Under the pieces are notes generated by a model. That model made no database searches. It saw nothing but the letters and a program-made list of their open reading frames with translations, and was not told where the DNA came from. Below are positions 1 to 11,700 of a stretch of 64,000 bases of DNA, one piece after another (position 1 is the first letter of the stretch; each line of letters opens with the position of its first letter). The stretch comes from Owenia fusiformis (Eukaryota > Annelida > Polychaeta > Sabellida > Oweniidae), in the NCBI GenBank assembly GCA_903813345.2, contig CAIIXF020000009.1, positions 31,906,740 through 31,970,739 on the forward strand, written 5' to 3'. The translations under genes were made by a program, and so were the position numbers.

Positions 1-1144
1 ATCAAATAAGTCTAGGTTTATTATTTCGAATGAGTATTTTATTGTCACAGTTAAGGGAAAAAGTTCATAATAAAAAATATTTAAAAAGTCACGTAGTGTA
101 CCAATATGCATTGCTTCCTAATAATCACTTTTTATTTTCTAAAAAAAACTGATCCACTGATAATCGCCACCGGATTATCGAGATTTTCAAACTTCAAAGA
201 CACAATTACAGATGGTCTGCGGCTGAATCTAATCTACTTATTAAATATAAAACCCATTGGTTTCCCTTGGTTTACATGGGAATGATTTTCAAAAATTCAT
301 CAAATAGAAGAAAAGAAATTGGGAAAATTTGTGGCATTGGAAATGAAGTCAAGTTACATTTCCATCAATATTATAGGTATTTTCCTCGCAGGTTATGTAA
401 ATAAAAATTCAAACATAAAGGGGGGGGCTAAGGTTGCCAAACTTCGGAAGGGGAGTGCATTTGCCAGAAAGACGAGTGTATTAGCCTTGCACAAGTTTCA
501 AATCGTGTGTCTAAAAAGAATTTGACAGCATTCCTCAAAAACGAATTATAGTTTATAATGATTTACAAGTTCATCTAAACTGTTTTCATTTCTCAAAACG
601 TTCACGATTCTCGTCATTTGTGATAAAAAAAAAACAGCGGAACGGTGATAGAAAATGGAATGTTTTATTTTTTATTCTCAATTCAAAGAAAGAACAAATA
701 GGTTTTTCAGCATTAGTTGTTCTTTGCTGCAAGGCATTAAAATTTAAAAGAAAAGAATGTTAGAGCCTACAGAGCACTGTCAGACTGTGGATATATTGTT
801 TTTTCAATTTGGTATTTTTGGAATTTCAGACTGTTTCATTCCATTAATACAAAGCTATTTGTCATCTGTCACTGTGCGCCATGATTAAATAATAAATATA
901 CATTCTTCAAAAACATTTGCTATTGAATATAATACTAGCATTCAGTAAGCATTAACGAGGTCATTATGACATCCTCCTCTTTAACATAGCAAATAAAAAT
1001 CTTTTGATTTGGAATCTTTTCAAAAATCAGCTAAAAGCGTGGGAATTGCATGTTTCAGAACTTGACATATCTGTGAATGAACATGTGAATGAAAGAATGA
1101 ATTGTATGTATGACAAATACAAAAAAATGCTTTTATGTTAGGTA
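1..1144. other. Non-coding, no feature seen
   Basis: AT-rich, without a supported gene or repeat family. Short frames here lack any recognisable protein feature. Confidence 0.5.
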
Positions 1145-1153
1145 CACCAATGT

Positions 1154-1226
1154 CATCCTCCGATCACAGGGCTTCAAAATCCAGAATATCTTCTTTCTTT
1201 ATTCTGGACACCTGCTTAGGAGGATG
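1154..1226. mobile_element. 73-bp internally deleted MITE, 9-bp TSD family (copy 1)
   Basis: Ends CATCCTCC and GGAGGATG, flanked on both sides by the 9-bp duplication CACCAATGT (1145-1153 and 1227-1235). It keeps both ends of the 250-bp element at 16806 but lacks the middle. A 9-bp duplication is typical of Mutator-like elements. Confidence 0.85.
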
Positions 1227-1235
1227 CACCAATGT

Positions 1236-2018
1236 AGGGGGGGGGGGGGGGTTTGTGGATAACATAAAAAATCGAACCACTGGTCACCACTACGCCACTG
1301 CTATATATGAGGTTTATGATATTGGAATTATCTCAAGGCTAATATAATTTATCTGCCCCCATGGGCCATTAAGATACCTATATATTTCCCTCAGGATATA
1401 CCCTCTGCTCAAACACTTGCAATGGAATATTACAGTACCCGTATATTCAACCGATGCCATACAAATGTAAAATTAATTATCATCCAATATATAGATGTCA
1501 CTACAATCAAAGCCCTGTCATTTTTAAATCCCGAAAGTAAAATTCAGTGCACTTATTATTTTATGGAAATATTCAATAAACTTTTAGAATGCAGCTTAAA
1601 GAGAAAACATCTTTATTCTGTGTTGAGTAAATACTGCTGTTCACCCTAATTATCCGTTATCCCACAATATATTCTAGGAATTTGTCAATTACAAAATGAC
1701 CATGTAACTTATTATTGACCTCGGTAAGCTTAACCAGTACATGTGCACTAACACTACTCAGGCAATCTTGTACAAGTAGGAGAGCGGCCATAAGCGGGCT
1801 GTTTAAAAGTGCGTTGGATTTATTAACATTTTTCGATGGACTAAGTGCATTCAACGTAATGATTTTATATGCAACAAATGTGTAAGTATCACATATATAT
1901 TATACACAAGTTTTGTTAAAATGATTATGATATTTGGTCTGATAACCCGAACGAAATGGTTGATTGCTTTTTTGAGAGTTGACTGAAAAATATTTTTTTT
2001 GTTTTTAACTTTTACTTT
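1236..2018. other. Non-coding, G-run only
   Basis: Begins with a run of G at about 1237-1250. I see no gene or clear repeat in the rest. Confidence 0.45.
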
Positions 2019-2154
2019 ATATGAATATGCACAGATATTGGCCAGATCGTTTTGTAGTAGGATCATAGGCTCAAAGAATAATACATATATAATATTTATT
2101 GAGCTTACTGATCCTACTACAAAAGAATCTGGCCGGGATCTATGTGAATATGTA
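2019..2154. mobile_element. Foldback element upstream of the ABCA gene
   Basis: Arms of about 55 bases pair with each other: GGCCAGATCGTTTTGTAGTA on the left against TACTACAAAAGAATCTGGCC on the right, with an AT-rich loop. No coding potential. Exact ends unsure. Confidence 0.6.
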
Positions 2155-2268
2155 TCAATCTTTCGGTCTATTTAGTTGATTTAGCCCAATCTAGACATAT
2201 GGATAGATTGAAGAAAAGTAATTTGAGTAAGGTTTACAATCAATTTGAGAGAGGTGCGATTGGAAATA

Positions 2269-2495
2269 CAGTTGGGGACATAAGTAAATGACAGGTGGAT
2301 TTGCTGAAGTGATGTTAAAAATAAGAGAATTTACAAGAGGCCATAAATCAGTGGATGAGATTATACAAAATGTAAAATATACAAATTTTAAGGGATATGT
2401 ATCTAGACAATATTGGAAATTATGGGGTTTCAGACCACCATAATTAGGAAATGGTGATCGAAAATCGACCTGTCATTTATTTTTGTCCCCAACTG
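2269..2495. mobile_element. 227-bp TA-flanked MITE with about 27-bp TIRs (Tc1/mariner type)
   Basis: Begins CAGTTGGGGACATAAGTAAA and ends with its near-perfect inverse (TTTATTTTTGTCCCCAACTG), flanked by TA (2267-2268 and 2496-2497). The inside holds a short frame ending in WGFRPP before a stop, perhaps a transposase scrap. Confidence 0.8.
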
Positions 2496-2547
2496 TAGAA
2501 AGCCCATGCCTTAGCCTAACCTTAGCCCATGGTTACAGGTGGGTATT

Positions 2548-2570
2548 TATCCTGTTCCGGGAACAGGATA
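2548..2570. repeat. Short palindrome
   Basis: TATCCTGTTCC and GGAACAGGATA form an 11-bp inverted repeat with a one-base centre. No function apparent. Confidence 0.5.
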
Positions 2571-5511
2571 AGTGGGTATGAAATGGGTATGGTTGATTTT
2601 TTATGGACTCAGAAGCTTGAATATTCGGTCCATTCACCTCAGAAACGCTTGTGAGGTTGAACAGATGTGGGAGGTGAATACTGAATAGCCGATTAATCCC
2701 TAATAAGAAGGCAGATCTGTGATGATCCAAAACAACCTTGAACATTAAGGATTTGTGTAACTACTAGACCAATCCCATACCACATATTTTCTAAGACCAT
2801 TCTCATACCAGAAAGTGAAAAAATTCGACCATTGCCATATATCTCAAAAGTCATAATTTTGGATCAGATCCTAAAATTTGGGTCCATTGCCATATATCAA
2901 ATGTCAAAAAAGGTACCCCATGTGTGCCGAGTATCCCTGTCAAGGTTTACATACAGTGAACCCCCTGGGGGTACAATAACTCATTGCATGGGCTTACATG
3001 TAGCTATCTTTGAGGCTGGCGAGGCTAAAGCCTTACCAAAATTTACAGTAAAACATTATTTTATTTTCAATGTATATTTTTCAACTGAAACTGTAAAAAC
3101 TAAAATTCAAATAGTAGTATAATATAATCTAAGGTTAAGTGTACCACTGGCGTGACTGGCATTAAAAGAGGCAACTTAGTTGAAAGTATTTCATATTCGT
3201 TCCTTTACTCAAAGCGGCTGAAGGCCACATTGGCTTATCGGCTGGTCTAGCAAATTTATCATGAAATTACTGTTTTGTTGAGTTGTAATTTTAGTTATTA
3301 ATGAGTTAACTGTTATTCGAGGTAAATCAGTATGTCTAGAATTTTTTATGAATTTTAAAGATTATAACTAACATAATTATTGAAACAGATAGTATTTTCT
3401 CCTTTTTATTATTAATTGTTTACATAAGATAAAATGTGAAAAATATTATTTGTTTTATTAATTATCAGTTATTCGAAAGAATCTTGAAATTATTATAAAT
3501 TCTCAACAAACAGATCTATTTTAAATAGCATTCTTTGCAGTTACAATATGTGGATATTGAAAAATAAAGGTGTGACACTAAATTAAATACAGAGGCACTC
3601 AATAGTTGTTTAGTGGCTTTGTGTGTTCCCATGATAAGTAATGTTGGTATAATGAAAATATCTGCATGAATTTATTTGGTGATGAAACCCATTTCATTTT
3701 CTGATTCAAATTGTTTAGTACTTGTACTTGGAGTTGACATGGCTTTCTTAGCATACACTTTCGAATACAAATGTACTTTGATTTCGCTTACAAAGCTCTG
3801 ACACTTAGCATATTCTTGGGGATAAAGTCTTATTCATTTCGTAACACAGATAATGCTTCCAAAATCCAAATGTTCAAAATGAGGATGTGCTTGATAGAAA
3901 TGTATAAATAATAGATATATTTTCATCTTACATGTAATTTATGTCTATGTCTTTTATATTCAACAATTTTCCTGTTTTCAATTTCTTTGTAAATGCTTAA
4001 CTGATAATACACTGAGCAATTTTTGTTAAACAGTTCCACAGTTTCATGCAATTTCTCATCTGAATCAATCACATTTCTCTAATTTCTTCCCAGTTCTGAG
4101 CTGACATTGCGAGTGAAACAGAAAGGTGTGACGAGTATAAGAAATGCAAATAGTCATATTCATTTCGTTCTCTATGAACTTGTTCCATTTGTAAATGTTG
4201 GTTTCATCTACAGTTAATGGTATTGCTTGCCTTTGAGTTTCAAGGTTTAAATGTTGAAAGGCATGCGGCAACTGGCTCACCAAAATTTAAAAAAAATGAA
4301 TTCAGACTCTTCAATCGATACCGAAAAAATAAAGTTTCATGAGAATTTCCGTCTCCCTTTACTTAAAGTTACCTCGTCAATCTAATTTTGGCCTCGCTAA
4401 TTTTAGATCCTAGATGTGTCCCTGGTGTTGCTGTCATGCAATTTTACAGTAAAGAGTCAATAAAAGATATATAATCAATACCCTAACTCTAATATTAACC
4501 ACATAGTCGGATCTTTTGAAGCAGTAAATTATTTTTAGAATTCAAATGTTTATACTACAAGTGTCTTGTTAAAAAGCTGGTTACTATACCATTCTCAGAA
4601 AAACATCCAATTTCACAACTCAAATGTATGAATCAACCCTTGTTTTTTATAGTCTATTCAGAAAGTTCTGTACTTTTACCATATTCAAAATCTGCCAAGG
4701 TTCAAATATTGTGACATATATATGAATCACTATTAAATTAATTTTGCATAAACAAGTTTATTTTAATTGGGAAATTAAATTTGCAAGATAAGTTTTGGCA
4801 TCCAGGGGGTTTCACTAGAATTTCTCACAACAGGCTAAATAAATGAAAACAACAGGACAAGTTAATGGAAAAAACTTTTTGTTATTATATATTTTTTATG
4901 TATAGCAACTACTAGAAAGGGTAACCATCCAGTATTCAGTATTAGAACAACTGTACTTGATCAACAACAAATACATTTTCATGTAACCTAAGCCTAAAAT
5001 ATTTTTTCTTGGATATTCACACCAGAATTCTAGGTTAGCACTCTGAAATGTAAATAAATCCTCCAAATGACTGCAGGACTTCTGACATCATCCTCATTTA
5101 CGGATGAAACCTTACAGAAGTCACAATATTTGGGACTTGGGGATTTTTTGCATTTATTCACTCATGGACTTATATTTGGTACATTCTCATAGTCATGCTA
5201 TTGGATTTCCAATGTATACGTTTTCATATGTGATTGAAATCAAATTGGTAGAGTATATCTCTAGCCTAATCTCTTGTGAATTCTTATACTTTTAACATGA
5301 TGATCTACACAGTCAATTTTTAATAGTACCATTGGGTAGCATTTTGGTTATAGTACTACATGTATATGGTATAGGGCCATATATATATATATATCTATAC
5401 AGCACCTTGCTTGAATGGTACCATAGATACTCTTAATTTATTGTATGGTAGCATGATTCCAGAGTGCAAATTGGGGATCGAAGTAGATTATTCTCCTATA
5501 CTAGATACTCA
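2571..5511. other. Non-coding upstream stretch
   Basis: AT-rich with short spurious frames. A small TA run is at about 5379-5392. No exon with good splice sites and protein-like text was found. Confidence 0.45.
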
Positions 5512-5715
5512 GGGGCGGATCTGGGAATCAACAGGGGGGGGGGCCCAAATTTCAAGTCAGAGAAAAAAACGGCAAAAAACCAAACCCAAAAGTGGGCCCA
5601 AATTTTGAAATTTTGAGGCCCATTTTCTTCAAAATTTGGCCTGAAATTAAAAAATAAGGCCTTAAAAGGCCCAGTAATGACCAAAAAGGCCCACTTATTG
5701 GGGCCTGAAGGCCTT
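5512..5715. repeat. GGGGCGGATCT repeat, copy 1, with purine run and GGCCC-rich part
   Basis: Starts GGGGCGGATCTGGGAA, has a G-run and then repeated GGCCC/GGCCTT words. Shares its start and the AATAAGGCCTT text with 6567-6673. Interspersed repeat remnant; overlapping reading frames are spurious. Confidence 0.6.
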
Positions 5716-6566
5716 TTTTTTCCTTGGCCCACACCAATATGCCATTTATTTCATATTCAAAGTCCCATGAAATATGAACTTCATATGGGGTGGTCCCAAT
5801 TATTGATTCATCGAAATTGTTAGTCCTAGTTTTAACTCTGCTACATAACTCTACATTAACACTTTTAGTATGGACTATAGTACCATTTATTCCCTAGTAT
5901 TTGAACTATATTGTTGATCTATAAGATTTTCTCTCTATGGATGTATTCAAATGTTCTTAAAAGCAGCCATCAGTGACTTTGTGTATAAGTATGTACTGTA
6001 CAAATGTAAATGTATAGTATATTGATGATGTAATTGTTCCTTTCTTTCTTACCTTTCTTATCAATATATTCTCAATTATCTAGAACATTTGATATGATAT
6101 TAGAAAAAAATATTCAAAATTGTTAAAGCAAATGCTCAACCCTGACTGGCTGTACTTTAAAGTTTCAATATAAATTTTAATGGAGAAAGGTCAATAAATG
6201 GGTTTAAATTCTTTTCCCACTCACTCGGTTACCTTGCACGCAGAGCCTAGTTATGAACTGAAGGCGAAGCTCTCTTTTAAGAGAACTCAAATGAACAAAT
6301 GGAAATAACAAATTATTGGATGGAACCAGCATTTGTCAATTTTAATTAATATTAACAAATTTACCCATTGCCAACAGCTTTTGATAAGTTTTATTAGCAA
6401 GGCATTTATTATATTGAATTAACCAATCCTTTTAACTAATCTAGGATTTGTCTTAGATTAAAACTGAAATGTTATATTCCTTATTGGCCAAATAATTGTT
6501 TGAGTTACTTTAGAGATTAAGACATTATCATTCAAAATAAGCGCAGCAAATTACATATAAGGCTTC

Positions 6567-6673
6567 AGGGGCGGATCTGGGAACCAACAAAGGGGGGGGG
6601 CAAACTTCAAAAATAAGGCCTTTGAAGGCCCATTTATGACCAAAAACCCCCCAGATATGATCCTCCCCAGATC
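6567..6673. repeat. GGGGCGGATCT repeat, copy 2
   Basis: GGGGCGGATCTGGGAACCAA, then a G-run and AATAAGGCCTTTGAAGGCCC. A shorter relative of 5512-5715. Confidence 0.6.
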
Positions 6674-8612
6674 TGCCAGTAGGCTTTCAGATACTTCACA
6701 ACAGTTATCAATTCTTACCTCATGCCTCACTTGGATAATTGTAGTACATGTACATACTAATGATAGCAAGATTTATGATTATTAGATAAAATTGTTTACT
6801 TAAAGAGGTTTTTATGAATCCTCTAGTGTATCGTCACAATACACCAAGGAGGATTGGCTCCCAGAATACAATCTCAATATTATTTCGTTTTGTTCAGTAC
6901 ATACACTCAGCCACACAAGCCCCAGGTATTAAAAAAGCCATTGAAGGATGTTCTGAAATTAAAAAAAAATTTAAAATACATGTACATTATACAAGAAGTG
7001 ATCAAGATATTAGCTAAATTTTTTGGGATTGTTGATTATAAATTTATAGCCAATATGTCAGACAATTATGGCATTTTCATTGCTGGTAATAGATAGCTGG
7101 TATATGGATTTGGGAAATTTCCTATCATAATACTTTGCAGTTATATTGTGAAATCGTATGTATTTTGATAATACATTACGATGTGACATGAATGAATCAC
7201 AAGTCCCCAAATTCAATCAAAGAGGGACATATCTAGTTCAGCTCAACCTGGTTTTTAGTGCAGTTAAACTCATCTCAAGGTAAAAGATTCTTATTATTTC
7301 ATTTAAAAAAACTAGGTTGCCAAGGTGCTTGAAGTTTTTCATTACTTTTGAAGATATCTTGAAAACAGTGTTCACTTTAATGCTGAATGTGTTTATATCA
7401 AAGGAATGTACATAAGTTGATATAAACAATCGCTTATAAGTAAAAACAAAGATGAATGGTCAAACAAAGATTGTCTGAGTATCAGAATGGTCATTCATGA
7501 ATTTATTAAAAAAAGTAATGGTATGAGTGAAGAAGGAAAATAAGGCTTTAGGTTTAATTTTAATTAGCAGCATGTGATAAGGGATTGTTCATCTACTAAA
7601 GTATACAAACGCAAGAAAGTGAATTTATGGTAAAAGTTTATTATTATACTTCATGGTTCAGGGAGAAATTATAATACATATTATTTAAAAAATGAAAAGG
7701 AATGTCACTTCAACTCAGTAGTTAATGCAGATTTAATATGAACTGCACAAGTAACTTGATGTAAACAGTACGTCAATTTCAACACAAATAGTGGTTAAAA
7801 TAGTATAACATATTTTAAAAGTATTTGTGGTAACTACAATTATTAAATACGTAGCAATGTCTATTAGATAAAACATATTTACAAGGCAAAGAATATTGAA
7901 TCGGAGAGTTATGAACTTATGCAGTTGAAGGTATGTAATATTAGGCATACAGTTTTACTGTTTATAGTCTATTATAATTAGAGAATTATAACACTTTGTT
8001 AAAATTATTTTTCATACATTGCATGCATTGGGTTTAGGAGCTTGTAGATACAAGGCTCATGTCTTCATCATCAAAGATCATAAAGCCTTGTTTAACACAA
8101 TTAAGAGACTGGGGGGAGGGCTTCATGAATTGATCAATTGAAAATATACTAAAAATGGCATTTATAATTATTCATTATTCAAATAATGTAATAAAGATGT
8201 AGTTTCTTATATTGGAAACTGGGTTACTTATTGGATCCATTCCATTCCTGGTTGAAATCTGCTGTCTTTTCAGTATAAGTACTGGAAGGGAAATGAACCT
8301 TTTTTGGTTTAGGTAACAGTAAAGGTGGTTACTCCAAGGTCTTCAAAAACAACACATTCTAGACATATATTGATTAATGATGATATTTACACTTTCATCT
8401 TGTGCCTTTCTATACTACCTTGGAAAATATTGAATATATTCTAATTTAAACATCGTTGTTTAAGAATTCATTTCAAAACCTTAAAATTGATTTTTGGCAT
8501 CTAATTTCCAATAATAAACTGCTCCAACTGATGCATTATCAAGACTAATCATACATTTTGTTGTTAAATGATGTGATTTTCAGCCTTTTAAATGTGTGTG
8601 TTGTATTTTCAG
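6674..8612. other. Non-coding stretch before exon 1; promoter not identified
   Basis: Expected to hold the promoter or 5' UTR introns of the ABCA gene. No CpG-rich stretch, TATA box or initiator could be assigned with confidence. Confidence 0.4.
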
Positions 8613-8669
8613 CTAGCACATATATTTGACAGTGAAACTTGCCTGGTGACATAGGATAACAGCACCAAG
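8613..8669 (+). other. Candidate 5' UTR exon part, ABCA13-like gene
   Basis: A T-rich tract ending in TTTTCAG (AG at 8611-8612) precedes the start codon by 57 bases, so exon 1 may be spliced to an upstream non-coding exon. An in-frame TAG lies at 8652-8654. No upstream exon or promoter could be identified. Confidence 0.4.
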
Positions 8670-8735
8670 ATGGGGCTGTTTAGTCAACTAGGATTACTAC
8701 TACAAAAAAATTTACTATCTAGAATAAGAAATCCG
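8670..8735 (+). CDS. ABCA13-like: ABCA13-like exon 1 (residues 1-22, start codon)
   Basis: Encodes the cytosolic N-terminus beginning MGLFSQLG and ending RIRNP, as in ABCA family N-termini. Donor GTAAGT, phase 0. Strong start context (A at -3, G at +4). Confidence 0.9.
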
Positions 8736-11700
8736 GTAAGTCTATTTTTCTTTATATTTCTTATGTAGATCCCAAAAATAGTGATGCTTCATTCATTTAT
8801 AACGAACATTCTGTATGTAAAACCTGTGTTATTGGAAAACATTAAGTTCCTCAAAAAAGTGTTCCAATATTAGGAGGTGTTCCATTTACAGAGGTTTATC
8901 TAACATTCAGTCAATTAGTCTGCATATCTGAAAGTGTTCTACTTATGGTGGTGTTCCACTTACAGAGGTGTTCCACTTTTAAAGGTGTTCCACTTACAGA
9001 GGTGTTCCACTTACAAAGGTGTTCCACTTCAGGTTTTTCTATACTTTTGGCCACCCTTGTATAGATTTCTGGATCTGGAATGTTTCTGTAATTACAGTGT
9101 GCAAATATTCATTTTGATACTCATTAATCTCTTAGTCTAAATCAGTAAGTTTCCGACTTCTCATGGTAATCCAAGATGACTTATATTGGGAGGTACTTAT
9201 ATTTCATAATAACTCTGTAATATTAGTTAATAAAATAATCTTAATGGTAATCAACCCATAATGAGTTAACAAACATACATTTAAGTGCAAGTGCACTCAG
9301 ATGGATGGCTGTTACAAATAACACGAGTAAAGAAGTCTCAAACCCCATTTTGTGACATTTAGTCAACATTAGTCTCTCCAACTGAGTGATTTTTCATGTG
9401 AAAGTACGGGTACACATGCCCTGCAAACAGCGTCATCAAATTCTCAAGTGTAGATGAGCAATTCAATAAAACAACTCCTTTGTCTTGGTTTGATATGGTT
9501 TGTTACTATGGTTGTACAGTACTTACAAAATAAAGGCACTTTGATTCATATATTCTTTAGTGTTGTCGCGATTAATCGATACATCGCGATATACATCGCC
9601 AAAGCTGGTTCTGGCGATGCATCGATGTCTGAAACAAAACATCGATGTTTTTAAAAAATTTTAATTTGCTAAAAATCGCCCTTTCTTATCTTATATTGAC
9701 GCAAATTGCTTACCTTTTTTCATGTCTTATTTCATTTTCAAATGTTTTCTGATATTCTTTCGCTTTAAAACTGTTTTAGCTAGTCGAAATGAACCATTAA
9801 TCTAAAAAAATTACTTTACTTTCATTTCACCGTATTATGTTCCCGGATGTACCAGCGTACTCTTATTAATTTGTTCTGTTCGATATTTTAGTGCATTAGC
9901 GTTCGGTATTTCAGTGCACTTTTCTCAAACTTTTTCTCGATGTACATCGCGATGTGCATCGATGTTTACTACTGAAAATTGCCGATGCATCGATGTACGA
10001 TTATGGCACATCGCGACAACACTAATATTCTTATGTAGTAATAGGGGGATGACGTATTGATGGTGAAATGAGTAGAGCATTTGGTACATCTTTTATAGGG
10101 TAGTGCCTTATGACCACTATTTGAGAATATGACCCGGGGATTTGGCATAAAGAGGCATGGGGTTTGCAAAAGGAGATAATACAATACAACTACCTGGCTT
10201 TTTCTATCATGGAATGTTCAAATGACATATGATTTGATAAAACTATGTTGTCTTCTCTCTGGGGAGTTTTTAGCTGTTTTTTCTGAGCTGTTTTTAAGTT
10301 GAAATATAACTACCTGTTCTTATCACAACATAATTACAGTACATGTTGTTAATTACCCTTATATCTATTACCAATTATTCAACCACGATCTGAGTATCAG
10401 AGCATGCTACATTAAAGGACAACTGAAATAGCTTTTCTCAACTTGCAGCTACGAAAATGCGGTTTTCTCCATTGTAAGCCCACCGTAGAGTTCTTGCGAT
10501 AGCCATTATAAAATAAATGTTAGATAACTGCTAACGGTCATAGATAACGAAATAAAATTAACTGATAGATCAAATTGGCCCCCACGTGATTAGTAACGTC
10601 ATATACAAAATATAGCTTTGGTTTATTGGTTCCATAGTAATCACAACGTCACGGCAACCATAGGATTGTTGTGTAAACAAATAACAAAACATTTTGGCAT
10701 TATGACGTCATGATCTAATGGACCAAAACGGGCCACGTGGGGACCAGTGAGAGATCACGTGGGGGCCAATAACGTCACAACCAATTCGAATATTGCTTAT
10801 TAAGCAGCTATAACGATCGTTAGAGTGAAATAGTTTTCACACTACTTAAGAGAAAACATGTCCAAATACATCTATCAAAAAATTATATTGATTCCTTTAG
10901 GTTAAAAATACCATTTCATATCTGCTTTAATGTGGATAAAGCTCCTTTTATGGAGGCAAAATCAAAGGGTGAAAGGGTACATGGACCATTTGCTTTCTGT
11001 AGAAATATCTTAGACTGATTCTATACCTTGCTTTTTAGTGTCATATTAAAACCCAGTTCTTTCAGCTGATATTCGCTAAAAGCATCTTATTGTTTGGATT
11101 TTCATCTATGTTACCCTTGCTTTTTTTAGCAATGTTTTTTCATAAACAGAGCAAAATAAAGGTGCACATATTATGATGTCATTTTGCAATACTATTCTAT
11201 GTTTTAGGTGCTATTAATACTTGAAGTGCTATGGCCGATTGCACTTTTTATGATAATTGCTGGTATGAGGACATCACTTCAGCCCACCCCAAAAACTTCA
11301 TGTAAGTAAATTATACATGGGCAAAGTGAATTTTTAGCAAATCAAGGTTCAGGTCTGTGTTATGATTATGTACTAACTTGAACTAACATGTGTTATGGTA
11401 TATTATAAACTCTTAATCTTAATAAAGTGATGAAATATGCTGGAGGAAGTATGTTTATCACCATGGTTATGAAGCAATTAATAAGTCTTAAATATATATA
11501 GTACTGATATACATCAAAACAGGCTTTAATTTCTCAAAATAAACTGCATGATAACTTGTAAACCTTAATTAGTCAGCATGTTGAAAATACATGTTCTTAC
11601 CCTGAAGTCAAGAGCCTAGGAGTGAAGTGAAAATGAACCACTCTATATGCCCTGAGTACAGATGCTAGTTCCAAAGTGTGCAAATCCTTTAGATGTGAAA

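Larger units (their letters stand above)
8736..11207. other. Intron 1 of the ABCA13-like gene (2.5 kb)
   Basis: GT-AG intron holding the GTAAAACCTGT element, the hAT-like MITE and the CACGTG/CRE inverted repeat. No other coding text seen. Confidence 0.8.
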
